Program-made: the position numbers and the translations under genes | Notes under the pieces: generated by a model | The model's database searches: none | What the model saw: the letters and a program-made list of their open reading frames with translations, nothing else | What the model was told of the DNA's origin: nothing | Shown: positions 20,796-30,296 of the stretch, piece after piece | How positions within the stretch are numbered: position 1 is the stretch's first letter | Layout: each line of letters begins with the position of its first letter | Source of the DNA: Rhizobium sp. 9140 | GTDB lineage: Bacteria > Pseudomonadota > Alphaproteobacteria > Rhizobiales > Rhizobiaceae | Reading direction: 5' to 3' | DNA length: 64,000 nt | Assembly (NCBI RefSeq): GCF_900067135.1 | Contig: NZ_FJUR01000002.1 | Coordinates: 857,501 to 921,500 of the forward strand

Positions 20796-21965
20796 ATGAA
20801 AGCACTGACCTGGCACGGCAAGCATGACATCCGCTGCGAAAGCGTTCCGGACCCCCAGATCGAGGACGGCCGCGATGCCATTATCAAGGTCACGGCCTGC
20901 GCGATCTGCGGATCGGACCTTCATCTCTACAACGGCGTCATGCCCGACATGCACAGTGGAGACATCATGGGTCACGAAACCATGGGCGAGGTCGTCGAGG
21001 TCGGCAAGGACAACAAGAAGCTCAAGGTCGGCGACCGGGTGGTCGTTCCCTTTACGATCGCCTGCGGCGAATGCTTTTTCTGTAAGCGAGGTTTTTTCTC
21101 GGGCTGCGAACGCTCGAATCCAAAACCGGAAAAAGTCACCAAGATGTGGGGCAATTCGCCCGCTGGCCTGTTCGGTTATACTCATCTACTGGGCGGGTTC
21201 AGCGGCGGCCAAGCCGAATATCTGCGCGTGCCCTATGCCGATGTCGGACCCATCAAGGTACCGGACGGCCTGACCGATGAGCAGGTGCTTTTTCTCTCCG
21301 ATATTTTCCCGACCGGTTATATGGCCGCCGATTTCTGTAACATCCAGCCGGGCGACACGATCGCCATCTGGGGCTGCGGACCCGTCGGCCAAATGGCCAT
21401 CAAGTCCGCATTCATTCTGGGTGCGGAGCGGGTCATTGCAATCGACACCGTCCCGGAACGACTGGCGCTTGCCGAAAGGTCGGGGGCGATTACGCTCGAT
21501 TACATGGACAAGGACATCTACGACAGGATCATGGACCTGACCAACGGTCGTGGGGCTGACGCCTGCATTGACGCCGTTGGAACCGAATCTGATCCATCCG
21601 CGAGCTGGGATGCTCGTATCGACCGCATCAAAGTCGCGACCTTCATGGGTACGGATCGTCCGCACGTCCTGCGGCAAGCGATCCATTGCTGCCGCAATTT
21701 CGGCACTGTGTCGATCGTCGGCGTCTATGGCGGGTTCCTCGACAAGATACCCATGGGGTCGGCGATCAATCGCGGTTTAACCTTCAAGATGGCCCAGACG
21801 CCTGTTCAGCATTACCTCCCCATATTGATGGAGCGTATCCAGAACGGCGAGATCGACCCATCCTTCATCATCACCCATACTGGAAGCCTCGAAGACGGAC
21901 CGGACCTCTACAAGACCTTCCTCGAAAAGAAGGACGGTTGCGTCAAAGTCGTTCTCAAACCGTAA
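20796..21965 (+). CDS. Zinc-dependent alcohol dehydrogenase, formaldehyde dehydrogenase-like branch
   Basis: This 389-residue medium-chain dehydrogenase/reductase has catalytic-zinc ligands C38, H60 and probably D169, a structural-zinc set C90, C93, C96 and C104, and the NAD-binding loop GCGPVG at 193-198. The long insertion around 105-145 ([28 protein letters not shown]) is typical of glutathione-independent formaldehyde dehydrogenase relatives. The true substrate is unknown. It is monocistronic and ends 155 bp before an IS21 copy. Confidence 0.9.
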   Translation: MKALTWHGKHDIRCESVPDPQIEDGRDAIIKVTACAICGSDLHLYNGVMPDMHSGDIMGHETMGEVVEVGKDNKKLKVGDRVVVPFTIACGECFFCKRGFFSGCERSNPKPEKVTKMWGNSPAGLFGYTHLLGGFSGGQAEYLRVPYADVGPIKVPDGLTDEQVLFLSDIFPTGYMAADFCNIQPGDTIAIWGCGPVGQMAIKSAFILGAERVIAIDTVPERLALAERSGAITLDYMDKDIYDRIMDLTNGRGADACIDAVGTESDPSASWDARIDRIKVATFMGTDRPHVLRQAIHCCRNFGTVSIVGVYGGFLDKIPMGSAINRGLTFKMAQTPVQHYLPILMERIQNGEIDPSFIITHTGSLEDGPDLYKTFLEKKDGCVKVVLKP

Positions 21966-22242
21966 GAAGCTACAGCATGGCGAGTGAAACGGGAAAGGCT
22001 TCGCCGTAGTTTCATTGCGTCGGATGAGCCGCGCAGGGTCGGTGATACGAATATCGTCGGCACCTTCTATCTCGTGCAGCAGGTCGGGAATTTGACGTGC
22101 AGCCGCAGACGAGGCCGGATTGAGAGCGGCGGTGCAAAATTAGACCACGGTAGCGGCGGGATTGTCCCGCTTCGGGCGGCGTAAAAGTCGGCCACCTATT
22201 TCTCTTCTGCAATGAGCGCAGGAGGGCCTGGGGATCTATACC

Positions 22243-23739
22243 GTGGAATTATATCTGAAGGTTCGACTGGCTTGCTCGGAAGGCATGAGCCGGCGTCAGG
22301 CTGCAAAGCATTTCAACATATCGCGCGACAGCGTTTCCAAGATGCTGTCCTATTCGACGCCACCTGGCTATCAGCGACAATCACCGATCCGGCGGCCCAA
22401 GCTGGATGCGTTTGTCTCGACGATCGATCACTGGCTGGACGAAGACAGACAAGTGCCGCGCAAGCAGCGCCATACGGCCAAGCGGGTGTTTGACCGGCTT
22501 CGAGACGAATGCGGGTTCACTGGCGGCTATACGATCATCAAGGATTACATGCGCGAGCGGGATCAGCGCCGCCAGGAAGTGTTCGTGCCGCTGTCGCATC
22601 CGCCCGGCCATGCGCAGGCCGATTTCGGTGAGGCGATGGTGGTCATCGGCGGTGTCGAGCAGAAGGCGCATTTCTTCGTGCTCGACCTTCCGCACAGCGA
22701 CGGCTGCTACGTGCGGGCCTATCCGGCGGCAGTGGCCGAGGCCTGGGTCGATGGCCATGTCCATGCGTTCGCTTTCTTCGGCGCCGTGCCGCAATCGATC
22801 GTCTACGACAACGACCGTTGCCTGGTGGCGAAGATTTTGCCTGACGGCACCCGCAAGCGCGCGACGTTGTTCAGCGGCTTCCTGTCCCACTACCTTATCC
22901 GGGATCGCTATGGCCGTCCCGGCAAGGGCAACGACAAGGGGAACGTCGAGGGTCTCGTCGGCTATGCCCGGCGCAACTTCATGGTACCGATCCCGCAGTT
23001 TGCGACATGGGAGGCGTTCAACACCTTTCTGGAGGAGCAGTGCCGGAAGCGCCAGCGCGACAGGCTGCGCGGCGAGAGCGAGACGATCGGCGAGCGCTTG
23101 CGGCGCGATCTGGCTGCCATGCGCGCCTTGCCAGCCTCGCCATTTGATGCCTGCGACCAGGCAAGTGCCAAGGTGACGGCGCAGTCGCTGGTGCGCTACA
23201 AGACCAACGACTATTCCGTCCCGGTCGCCTATGGCCATCAGGATGTGTGGGTGCGCGGCTATGTCAACGAAGTGGTCATTGGTGGCCGTGGCGAGATCAT
23301 CGCCCGCCATCCTCGGTGCTGGGAACGGGAAGACGTCGTCTTCGATCCTGTCCATTACCTGCCGCTGATCGAGCAGAAGATCAATTCGCTGGATCAGGCA
23401 GCGCCCCTCCAGGGCTGGGACTTGCCGCAAGAGTTCGCTACGCTGCGCCGGTTGATGGAAGGCCGCATGGCCAAACACGGCCGGCGTGAGTACGTGCAGG
23501 TCCTCCGCCTGCTGGAGAGCTTCGAACTCGCCGATCTGCATGCGGCGGTGAAGCAGGCGATCCAGCTTGGCGCCATTGGCTTTGACGCCGTCAAGCATCT
23601 GATCCTGTGCCGGGTGGAACGCCGGCCGCCCAGACTGGACCTGTCCATCTACCCGTATTTGCCGAGGGCGACGGTCGAGACGACATCGGCGAAGGCGTAT
23701 ATGCGTCTCCTGTCGTCGGATGCGGGAGAAGTCGCATGA
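22243..23739 (+). CDS. istA: IS21 transposase IstA (copy A)
   Basis: This 498-residue protein starts at GTG. An N-terminal helix-turn-helix (SRRQAAKHFNISRDSV, about 15-30) is followed by the DDE-type catalytic core (QADFGEAMVVIGG near 125, VYDNDRCLV near 190) and a C-terminal region. It is intact and of usual length. Its stop overlaps the ATG of istB. Confidence 0.93.
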   Translation: MELYLKVRLACSEGMSRRQAAKHFNISRDSVSKMLSYSTPPGYQRQSPIRRPKLDAFVSTIDHWLDEDRQVPRKQRHTAKRVFDRLRDECGFTGGYTIIKDYMRERDQRRQEVFVPLSHPPGHAQADFGEAMVVIGGVEQKAHFFVLDLPHSDGCYVRAYPAAVAEAWVDGHVHAFAFFGAVPQSIVYDNDRCLVAKILPDGTRKRATLFSGFLSHYLIRDRYGRPGKGNDKGNVEGLVGYARRNFMVPIPQFATWEAFNTFLEEQCRKRQRDRLRGESETIGERLRRDLAAMRALPASPFDACDQASAKVTAQSLVRYKTNDYSVPVAYGHQDVWVRGYVNEVVIGGRGEIIARHPRCWEREDVVFDPVHYLPLIEQKINSLDQAAPLQGWDLPQEFATLRRLMEGRMAKHGRREYVQVLRLLESFELADLHAAVKQAIQLGAIGFDAVKHLILCRVERRPPRLDLSIYPYLPRATVETTSAKAYMRLLSSDAGEVA

Positions 23740-24494
23740 ACACCCAAGCACCCGAGATCCTTCTCACCCATTATCTCAAAACCCTGAAGCTGCCGAGTTT
23801 CCAGCGCGAGTACCAGAAGCTGGCCCGGCTGTGCGCCACCGAAGGCGTCGATCATGTCGGATACCTCACCCGGCTTGCCGAGCGGGAGATGATCGAACGG
23901 GACCGTCGCAAGGTCGAGCGTCGCATCAAGGCGGCCAGGTTCCCGGTCGTCAAAAGCCTCGACAGTTTCGACTTCGCCGCCATCCCAAAGCTGAACAGGA
24001 TGCAGGTGCTGGAACTGGCGCGCTGCGAATGGATCGAGCGCAGGGAGAACGTTATCGCTCTCGGCCCCAGCGGCACGGGCAAGACCCATGTGGCGCTCGG
24101 CCTCGGCCTGGCCGCCTGCCAGAAGGGCCTGTCCGTTGGGTTCACGACAGCGGCCGCACTGGTCAGCGAGATGATGGAGGCGCGCGACGAGCGGCGTCTC
24201 ATCCGGTTCCAGAAGCAGATGGCCGCCTACCAGCTGTTGATCATCGATGAACTGGGCTTCGTGCCGCTGTCAAAGACCGGCGCGGAATTGCTGTTCGAGC
24301 TGATCTCGCAACGATACGAGCGAGGCGCGACCCTGATCACCAGCAACCTTCCTTTTGACGAATGGACGGAAACCTTGGGGTCCGAGCGCCTGACCGGCGC
24401 TTTGCTCGACCGCATCACCCATCACGTCAGCATCCTCGAGATGAACGGCGACAGCTATCGTCTCGCCCAAAGCCGCGCCCGAAAGGCCGGCTGA
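23736..24494 (+). CDS. istB: IS21 helper ATPase IstB (copy A)
   Basis: This 252-residue DnaC-like ATPase starts at the ATG overlapping the istA stop. Walker A GPSGTGKTH and Walker B LLIIDEL are present. IstB assembles on target DNA and recruits IstA. It is intact, so this copy could still be mobile. Confidence 0.93.
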   Translation: MNTQAPEILLTHYLKTLKLPSFQREYQKLARLCATEGVDHVGYLTRLAEREMIERDRRKVERRIKAARFPVVKSLDSFDFAAIPKLNRMQVLELARCEWIERRENVIALGPSGTGKTHVALGLGLAACQKGLSVGFTTAAALVSEMMEARDERRLIRFQKQMAAYQLLIIDELGFVPLSKTGAELLFELISQRYERGATLITSNLPFDEWTETLGSERLTGALLDRITHHVSILEMNGDSYRLAQSRARKAG

Positions 24495-24626
24495 CGCCCT
24501 TCGAAAATCGCAACGCGCGCATGAGACCCCCGCTCGGGCCTAAGCCCTCCCGGCGGTCTCATGCGCGCGCCACAAGTGGCCGACTTTTGCGCCGCCGCGT
24601 GGCAGGATTTTACTCCGCCGTTGACA

Positions 24627-24713
24627 CGCCATCAGAATGATGCCGCCAGCGGCTTCATTATGGAGAAAGTGTCGAAGAGTGGATTGTATGCGGCCCGTCA
24701 ACAATAGAGACAT
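24627..24713 (-). pseudogene. nhaA: NhaA Na+/H+ antiporter, N-terminal fragment cut by IS21 copy A
   Basis: From an ATG at 24713 the minus strand reads 29 residues ending LRHFLHNEAAGGIILMA, the characteristic start of NhaA antiporters (amphipathic helix, then the first membrane span), and runs into the IS21 terminus. The sequence on the far side of the element (22120 leftward) does not read as NhaA, so the rest of the gene is lost rather than displaced. Confidence 0.72.
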
Positions 24714-24932
24714 GGGTTCGCGCTCCCTGTTTGGAAGGTTGATCGAAGTCTCCGTCGATTTCGGGATGTCCCGGAGCGCACGCAGCACACGCTCAGGTCA
24801 ACCTAGAGCCTAGCGCCCCGGAATTCCAGTAAAAACAGGTGCACTGAAGGTCACACATGCCCGTCCACGTCTTCCAACCATTTCTAGCTGCCTGCATCGC
24901 ACGGAGATCAGACCCGGGCAGGTCAGGCGTTC

Positions 24933-25119
24933 GTGCCGGTGTTCTTCGGCACAGCGACCCTTACGCATCCACTTGCCAATGCCACGCTTGCAATTCGCAA
25001 TGCAGCGGTCTGGGGTGACGCCGGAGCTGCCTGCGCATTGGATTCCACGAAGTTCGGGGCCTGGGATCGCAACCTGATGACGGAATGGCATGCCCGCTGT
25101 GGCGGACGCGGTGTGATGC
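24933..25119 (+). pseudogene. Tn3-family transposase remnant
   Basis: The plus frame contains [18 protein letters not shown], then [19 protein letters not shown] and GGRGVM. This is the pattern around a catalytic aspartate of Tn3-family transposases, where the usual text is close to SDSKKFGSW..MTEWHARYGG.GVM. Only about 60 codons survive and nothing readable as transposase follows. It shows that a Tn3-type element was once here. Confidence 0.65.
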
Positions 25120-25449
25120 GTAGAGGTGGCCGCTGTCGCGCGCAGAGCCATAATGTGTTTCTTGCCAAAAATGCATGTTGGCTTCAGCCGTTACGGAAAG
25201 ACCGGCATCCGATACATCTGCTCGTTTGGGCTTATTGAGCCACCGTCCATCTTTACGACTCTGAAACCGCGTCTCCTATGACATCAAGCGGGCTTGCTCA
25301 GCCGCACCTCTTGTATAACGGTCTTTTCCAAAGAGCCCAATTGCTGCCAACAGGCGAGGTCTGACAGGCGTCTTCCTTTTGGCGCCTTTGAAACGGACAT
25401 CGCAGGTCGGAACCAGCACAAAAAAAGCGGCGAGACAGGGCTGCCGGGG

Positions 25450-26343
25450 TCAGGCTGTTTGGGCGAAAGCGCCTGGCGTGACACCTACACGCCGCGTGAA
25501 TGCGACGCTGAATGCGCTGGCGGAGGCATAGCCGATCCGTCTTGCGATCTCGGCCAGCGGCGCCTCTCGCCGGACCAACAGGTCTTTTGCAAGAGCCATG
25601 CGCCAGCCCGTAACGTATTCCATCGGAGGGACGCCCACCTGCCTCCGGAAGCGTTCGAAGAATGCCGATCTCGACATTGCGGAGGTCTCTGCCAATTCCT
25701 CGACGGACAAGCCTCCACTCGGGTCCTGATGGATACGTCGCAGCGCTGGAGCCAGGCGCATGTCAGAAAGCCCACGCAACAGGCCGGGAGATGTCTCTGC
25801 CGCTCCTGCACTCCGCAGAGCGTCGATGAAGAGAACTTCGAGCAACCGACTCAGGATCATGTCCCGCGCTGCAAGTCCCCCGACCATCTCGGCGTGAATC
25901 ATCCTTACGAGATCCGTGAGCCGCCGCTCGCCTCGGGTATGAACGATGTCCGGCAGCAGCGAGCTCAGCAACTGCTTGTCGTTCGCCAGGAAGGAACAGT
26001 GACCCACCATGGCCGTGACGTCGACCGGTGCGTCTGGATTGCCAAGGCGGAAGACCCCGGGGTTGGTCTCCAGCCGTTGCGGTGACGTGCCTGACGGAGG
26101 CGGTTCAAAGCTGCTCATCGTGAATGCGTGGATTTGCGGCACGAGAACGAAATCCCCGGACTGAAGAATGATCGGCGATCTGCCGGCGATGGTCAGCAGG
26201 CAGCGTCCTTCCACAATTGCACAATAGAACGGATGACCAAGCTCGCGACGCTCGACCCACCATGCCCCGCCGGCCGTAACCAGCTTGGCGATCGATGGCG
26301 CGGGCTTAAGCAGCGAGACGATCTCGGCGAGCGGATCAGACAC
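25450..26343 (-). CDS. AraC-family regulator with cupin sensor domain
   Basis: This 297-residue protein has an N-terminal cupin-like ligand domain (VEGRCLLTIAGRSPIILQSGDFVLVP, about 45-75) and a C-terminal pair of helix-turn-helix motifs (LSVEELAETSAMSRSAFFERFRRQVG; APLAEIARRIGYASASAFSVAFTRRVG). It is divergent from the hydrolase gene at 26435 with a 91-bp shared promoter gap, so it most likely regulates that gene. Confidence 0.9.
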   Translation of the reverse strand: MSDPLAEIVSLLKPAPSIAKLVTAGGAWWVERRELGHPFYCAIVEGRCLLTIAGRSPIILQSGDFVLVPQIHAFTMSSFEPPPSGTSPQRLETNPGVFRLGNPDAPVDVTAMVGHCSFLANDKQLLSSLLPDIVHTRGERRLTDLVRMIHAEMVGGLAARDMILSRLLEVLFIDALRSAGAAETSPGLLRGLSDMRLAPALRRIHQDPSGGLSVEELAETSAMSRSAFFERFRRQVGVPPMEYVTGWRMALAKDLLVRREAPLAEIARRIGYASASAFSVAFTRRVGVTPGAFAQTA

Positions 26344-26434
26344 TTCTGGACTTTCGCTAAACAGATAAGGACGTATAGATATAGATAATCCTCATGTGTT
26401 CGTCCATCTTGGCGATGCACATGGAGACCTACAA

Positions 26435-27379
26435 ATGACGACGAACAATCTTATCGATGTCTCGCGCCGTATCCCAACGCCCGACGGAGTCCTCACGATA
26501 GCCTACTCGCCGATCCGCCTCGACATCGACGGACGGCCGCCTCTGGAACTGCGTTTGACTGCACCGGCAGAAGGCGATCGCCTCCCCATCGTCATTCTGT
26601 CGCACGGATACGGACCGTCATTCTACGTTCCGTCGAAGGATGGCTACGCGCATATGGCGCAGTTCTGGGCGGAGCGCGGCTTTGCTGTCATTCAGCCCAC
26701 TCACGCAAGCTCCCGCGTCGGCGGCCTTCCTGAAGACGCCGAAGGAGCGCCGTTCTTCTGGCGCGAGCGCGTCGCTGAGATACGGACCGTCATCGACCGG
26801 CTCTCAGAGATCGAAGAGCGTGCGCCGGCCGTCTCTGGCCGGCTTGACCATGACCGCATCGCGGCGGCAGGACATTCTCTCGGTGGCCACACGGTGAGTC
26901 TGCTCCTGGGCGCGCAACTCCACGGAGAGACTTTTAGCGATCCACGCATAAAGGCTGGGATCCTTTTCACCGCTCCCGGACGGGGTGGTAAGGATCTGAC
27001 AGAAGAGAACGCCGCGCGCTTTCCATTCTTTGACCTCGACTTCTCACATCTGACGACGCCGAGCCTGGTCGTTTGCGGGGCAGACGACAAGCCGCGTTTT
27101 ACGCTCCGTGGCCCGGATTGGCACGCCGATGCCTACCATGACGCGGTCGGTACGCATGCGCTTCTTACGCTTCACGGCGTAGGCCACGGCCTTGGTGGCA
27201 TTGCCGGGCTCGACGCGAAGGAGACCGAGGTCGAGGCGCCAGATGCGCTCGAGGCGACGAAGCGCATGACTCTGGCTTGGTTGAGAACTGCCCTCGGCGA
27301 TGACTTGAATGCTTGGTTCTCGGCTTGTACGGCGTTGAAGGGTCCGGCGAGCAGCCTTGGATCCGTCGTCGAGAAGTAA
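26435..27379 (+). CDS. Alpha/beta hydrolase, chlorophyllase/PAF-acetylhydrolase-like
   Basis: The product has 314 residues from the ATG at 26435 (GGAG nine bases before); 13 further in-frame codons upstream lack a ribosome site. The oxyanion segment VILSHGYG is near residue 60 and the nucleophile elbow AGHSLGG near 150, with a DDKPRF aspartate segment and a GVGHGLGG histidine region later. There is no signal peptide. The substrate is unknown, and the divergent AraC gene is the likely regulator. Confidence 0.85.
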   Translation: MTTNNLIDVSRRIPTPDGVLTIAYSPIRLDIDGRPPLELRLTAPAEGDRLPIVILSHGYGPSFYVPSKDGYAHMAQFWAERGFAVIQPTHASSRVGGLPEDAEGAPFFWRERVAEIRTVIDRLSEIEERAPAVSGRLDHDRIAAAGHSLGGHTVSLLLGAQLHGETFSDPRIKAGILFTAPGRGGKDLTEENAARFPFFDLDFSHLTTPSLVVCGADDKPRFTLRGPDWHADAYHDAVGTHALLTLHGVGHGLGGIAGLDAKETEVEAPDALEATKRMTLAWLRTALGDDLNAWFSACTALKGPASSLGSVVEK

Positions 27380-27910
27380 CCGGATGGGGGCGAGGTGATG
27401 GTTGCGTGTTGCCGAGTGATCGCAGGCCTTCTGGTGGCTGAATACGTGACGCATCTCGTCCGGCAGACCGGTACGCCTGTTGCACCACTTGAAGTAGGCA
27501 GCCGGGCCATCCCAGCCCTGGTTCCCCAATGAGAGCCTTCCGCGTCAGCGACCTTTGATGTGCCCTGATACGCCTCTGCTCGGGCCGGTACACCAACGCG
27601 CGCGACTATGTCCAGGCGCGGACGAGCGTTTGGTGATTGGATCAGGCAAGAACACGGCGGAACACCTCCGGATGCACTCGTCGTTTGGATGGCCGCTCCA
27701 CGCGCCTATCCCCTGATTGCCTCCCCAGCCGGCACGAATGCTGCTCAATGCGGACGGCAGGCGTAACGCCGCTCACGCACGTTGCTCACACGCCGCCAAT
27801 GGGGATATCGGAATCCGCCTATGCTCTCATTGCAGCCAGATGAGACGACAGTGGCAGGTCAACTGCGCGCCGGAATATGGCACGTCGTCACGGCGAATAC
27901 CGAACGCGGC
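27380..27910. other. Intergenic stretch without a recognisable gene
   Basis: No frame here resembles a known family. A 44-codon plus-strand frame (27398-27532) has a GAGG ribosome-like site directly before its ATG but no recognisable sequence. It lies between a hydrolase gene and the end of a convergent AraC gene. Confidence 0.5.
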
Positions 27911-28792
27911 TCACCGGTTGAGATCGGACGCGGGTGGCGTGCCGAACATGGCCTTATACTCCCGGCTGAACTGCGAGGGGCTTGCGTAGCCTACTTCATA
28001 CGCGACGCTCGATACATTGGTATTGCCGGCAGCGAGAAGCTTTCGCGCTTCCAACAGACGGATATGACGTTGAAAGGCGAGAGGACTAAATCCTGTGACA
28101 TCCTTGAAGTGCCTGTGAAACGAAGTGACGCTCATGCCCGCCGATGCCGCGAGCTCCGGAATGATGATCGCCTCCGAGTGATTGTTGGCGAGCCAATCGG
28201 CCGCCGTCTTAAGTTGTTGAAACCTTTCGTTCCGCTGGCTGACCTGCCGCAGGGTATCGCCCATCGAGCTCTGCAGCAGACGGTAATAGAGCTCGAACTC
28301 GTAATGCGGAGCGAGCACATCGATGTCGTCAGCCGTACCCGCCAAGCCAACAAGGCGGCTGAACGCATCCCCAACCGGCCCACTGAGCTCGCCTGCCGCT
28401 ACCGCGCATGCCCATCGGCCCTCCCGTTTGGGCATATCGAGCATGACGCGCGTCATCATGTCAGTATCGAGATGAAGGCTTATCCCGATATAAGGCAGTT
28501 CGGGTCTGGCACCTGTCAGCTGATGAGCATAGGGCAGGCCGAAGGATGATGCCGCGCATGCGCCGGGCAATAGCTCGAAGCGATTGGCACCCATCGTCAG
28601 GACCTTGATGCCCTGTAAAACCGCATAGAACATGGGCTCGAACACGGCAGATGTCGGTGACGTGTCGGTCGTGCTGGCCCAGACCGTCAAGCGCGGCACG
28701 GGGGTCGGCGTGCCGATGGCACCGTTGCTGTGCGCCGTGAAGGGAGCAACTGCGGTCAGAAGGCGCGAGATTTGGTTTACAAAATCGGTCAT
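27911..28792 (-). CDS. AraC-family regulator with AraC_N-type domain
   Basis: The product has about 293 residues from the ATG at 28792 (a start four codons earlier is possible). The N-terminal half matches the AraC_N-type ligand domain (FYAVLQGIKVLTMGANRFELLPG), and the C-terminal half has two helix-turn-helix motifs (IIPELAASAGMSVTSFHRHF; SVAYEVGYASPSQFSREYKAMFG). It is divergent from the SDR gene at 28971 and so is its probable regulator. This pairing of an AraC_N regulator with an SDR is common in proteobacteria. Confidence 0.9.
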   Translation of the reverse strand: MTDFVNQISRLLTAVAPFTAHSNGAIGTPTPVPRLTVWASTTDTSPTSAVFEPMFYAVLQGIKVLTMGANRFELLPGACAASSFGLPYAHQLTGARPELPYIGISLHLDTDMMTRVMLDMPKREGRWACAVAAGELSGPVGDAFSRLVGLAGTADDIDVLAPHYEFELYYRLLQSSMGDTLRQVSQRNERFQQLKTAADWLANNHSEAIIIPELAASAGMSVTSFHRHFKDVTGFSPLAFQRHIRLLEARKLLAAGNTNVSSVAYEVGYASPSQFSREYKAMFGTPPASDLNR

Positions 28793-28970
28793 CGTCCAGC
28801 ACATCTAGTGATTTGACAGGATCAGGCAAGGCTTTGGGAAAATCGGGAATGCAGCCGCGCGCGTGTTCACCTATCTCAAAGTCCAAGAATGAAATGCCCT
28901 GATCACCTTCATCGAGTGGATCACACCAGACTGCAGGCCGGGGCGGCATCACGACGAAAGGATGCAAATC

Positions 28971-29711
28971 ATGCTGGAACTTGCTGGGAAGAACGCGCTG
29001 ATCACAGGCGGGTCTCGTGGCATCGGGGCGGCGATCGTGCTTGCGCTGGCGGACAAGGGTGCGAATGTCGCGATGACCTATGGACGGTCGGCCGATAGCG
29101 CGCAACATCTCGTCGGGTTGGTAGAGGCAAAGGGGCGCAGAGCTGTCTCGATCCAGGCTGACAGCGCAGATCCGGAAGCGATACAACGATCCGTCGACGA
29201 TGCTGTCCGCGCGCTGGATGGTATCGACATTCTGGTTAACAATGCCGCTATCGCGCGCTATAACGCCATCGCGGATTTCAACGTTGAAGACTTCGATGCG
29301 CTGTTCGCGGTTAACGTGCGTGCGCCGGTGCTTGCGGCAAAGGCCGCTATTCCGCATCTGAAAGCAGGCGGCCGGATCATAACCATCGGTTCGGCAGGGG
29401 CCGACCGCAGCGTTGGTGAGGGCAGCACGGTCTATTACATGACAAAGGCCGCGCTGCAGGCCTATACACGCGGCTTGGCGCGAGAACTTGGATCCCGAGA
29501 CGTAACCGTCAATCTCGTTCAGCCGGGTTCGACAAACACCGAGAGCAATCCTGAAACGGGAGAATTTTCCGACTTTCAGCGCAGCCTGATACCGCTTGGC
29601 CGTTTTGGTCAACCTGAGGATGTCGCGGCTATGGTCGCGTTCCTGGCGAGCCCTGCCGCCCGCCACATTACGGGAACGATCTTAAACGTCGATGGCGGAG
29701 CGCTTGCATAG
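28971..29711 (+). CDS. Short-chain dehydrogenase/reductase (SDR)
   Basis: The product has 246 residues from the ATG at 28971 (GAAAGGAT upstream; the ATG three codons earlier has none). The cofactor loop GGSRGIG starts near residue 13, NNAAI follows near 86, and the catalytic serine (SAG, near 141) and YxxxK (YYMTK, near 155) are in place. It belongs to the classical SDR family, NADPH-preferring by its early GGSRG sequence. The physiological substrate is unknown. Confidence 0.92.
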   Translation: MLELAGKNALITGGSRGIGAAIVLALADKGANVAMTYGRSADSAQHLVGLVEAKGRRAVSIQADSADPEAIQRSVDDAVRALDGIDILVNNAAIARYNAIADFNVEDFDALFAVNVRAPVLAAKAAIPHLKAGGRIITIGSAGADRSVGEGSTVYYMTKAALQAYTRGLARELGSRDVTVNLVQPGSTNTESNPETGEFSDFQRSLIPLGRFGQPEDVAAMVAFLASPAARHITGTILNVDGGALA

Positions 29712-30029
29712 GCAGCAACCAGAAGCAGGTTAAGAAAGCACGATGCAACGTCATTCAACGGGGGGTGTCGGTCCTCAGTGGACAAAGCTTCGGCCAACCA
29801 GATTGATGCATTGTCCTGGCAATCGCGCATCGATCCGACCCTTGGGGTCCACGAACGCAAGACGATCGTGGGGCAGGAGGAGACATCACTGCGGCGTCTC
29901 CGACGATCTATGGTTCCAAATTCCCCGCGCGAACTGCTAAAGACGCGGGCTCTCTGCAGAGAACTGCCCAGGACTGTCTGTATGAACAGTCTTGGGCATT
30001 CCGCGAAGTCTATTTTTCGCCCTGGATTC
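29712..30029. other. Non-coding or decayed DNA containing a 13-bp stem inverted repeat
   Basis: No gene was recognised. At 29965-29998 a 13-bp stem (one G-T pair) closes on an eight-base loop CTGTATGA, without a T run. It abuts the truncated amidotransferase gene, so it may be a terminator or the end of a lost mobile element. Confidence 0.45.
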
Positions 30030-30285
30030 CGGCCGGTCGGCGGCCAGCCGCGTTTCGAGCAATTCGATCTCCTGTGTGGCGACACGATAGGTGGCATGAT
30101 CGTTGACGCCGATCGGGCCACCCAGAACCACGAAACGGTCGGCACCCAGCGGATCGAGCCGCGCCAGATCGTGCTCTGCGACATCGACATACTCGATGTC
30201 ACACGGCTTTGCACAAGAGAGGTTCGAAGCTGCCGAGATCCTCGAACCCGACATGGCGAATGGCCTGCAAGCCGAGTTTTGTCAT
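30030..30285 (-). pseudogene. Class I glutamine amidotransferase-like gene, frameshifted and truncated
   Basis: From an ATG at 30285 the minus strand reads TKLGLQAIRHVGFEDLGSF and then stops after 28 codons. A shifted frame continues DIEYVDVAEHDLARLDPLGA and FVVLGGPIGVND, the N-terminal third of GMP-synthase-like glutamine amidotransferases, and loses similarity near 30030, before the catalytic cysteine would occur. The start lies 12 bp after the homoserine dehydrogenase-like gene with an AGAGGG site, so the two once formed an operon. Confidence 0.72.
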
Positions 30286-30296
30286 TGTGAAACCCT

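Larger units (their letters stand above)
22121..24626 (+). mobile_element. IS21-family insertion sequence, copy A (2506 bp)
   Basis: The ends were set by comparison with the second copy at 31818-34323: identity starts at TGAGAGCGGC and stops at CCGTTGACA, so the element has the 5'-TG...CA-3' termini of IS21. Inside are istA and istB. All frames translate identically in the two copies, so they are probably identical at DNA level. The flanks differ (CGGAT on the left, CGCCA on the right), so no target duplication remains. The right flank is the start of an nhaA gene. Confidence 0.92.

Noticed and set aside
21984..22120. Possible gene fragment left of IS21 copy A (minus strand reading IPDLLHEIEGADDIRITDP)
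   Set aside because: The text looks protein-like, but no family was recognised and it overlaps the end of the dehydrogenase gene; left unannotated.
22381..23751. 456-codon minus-strand frame inside the IS21 element
   Set aside because: It mirrors istA and is repeated identically in the second copy only because the DNA is repeated.
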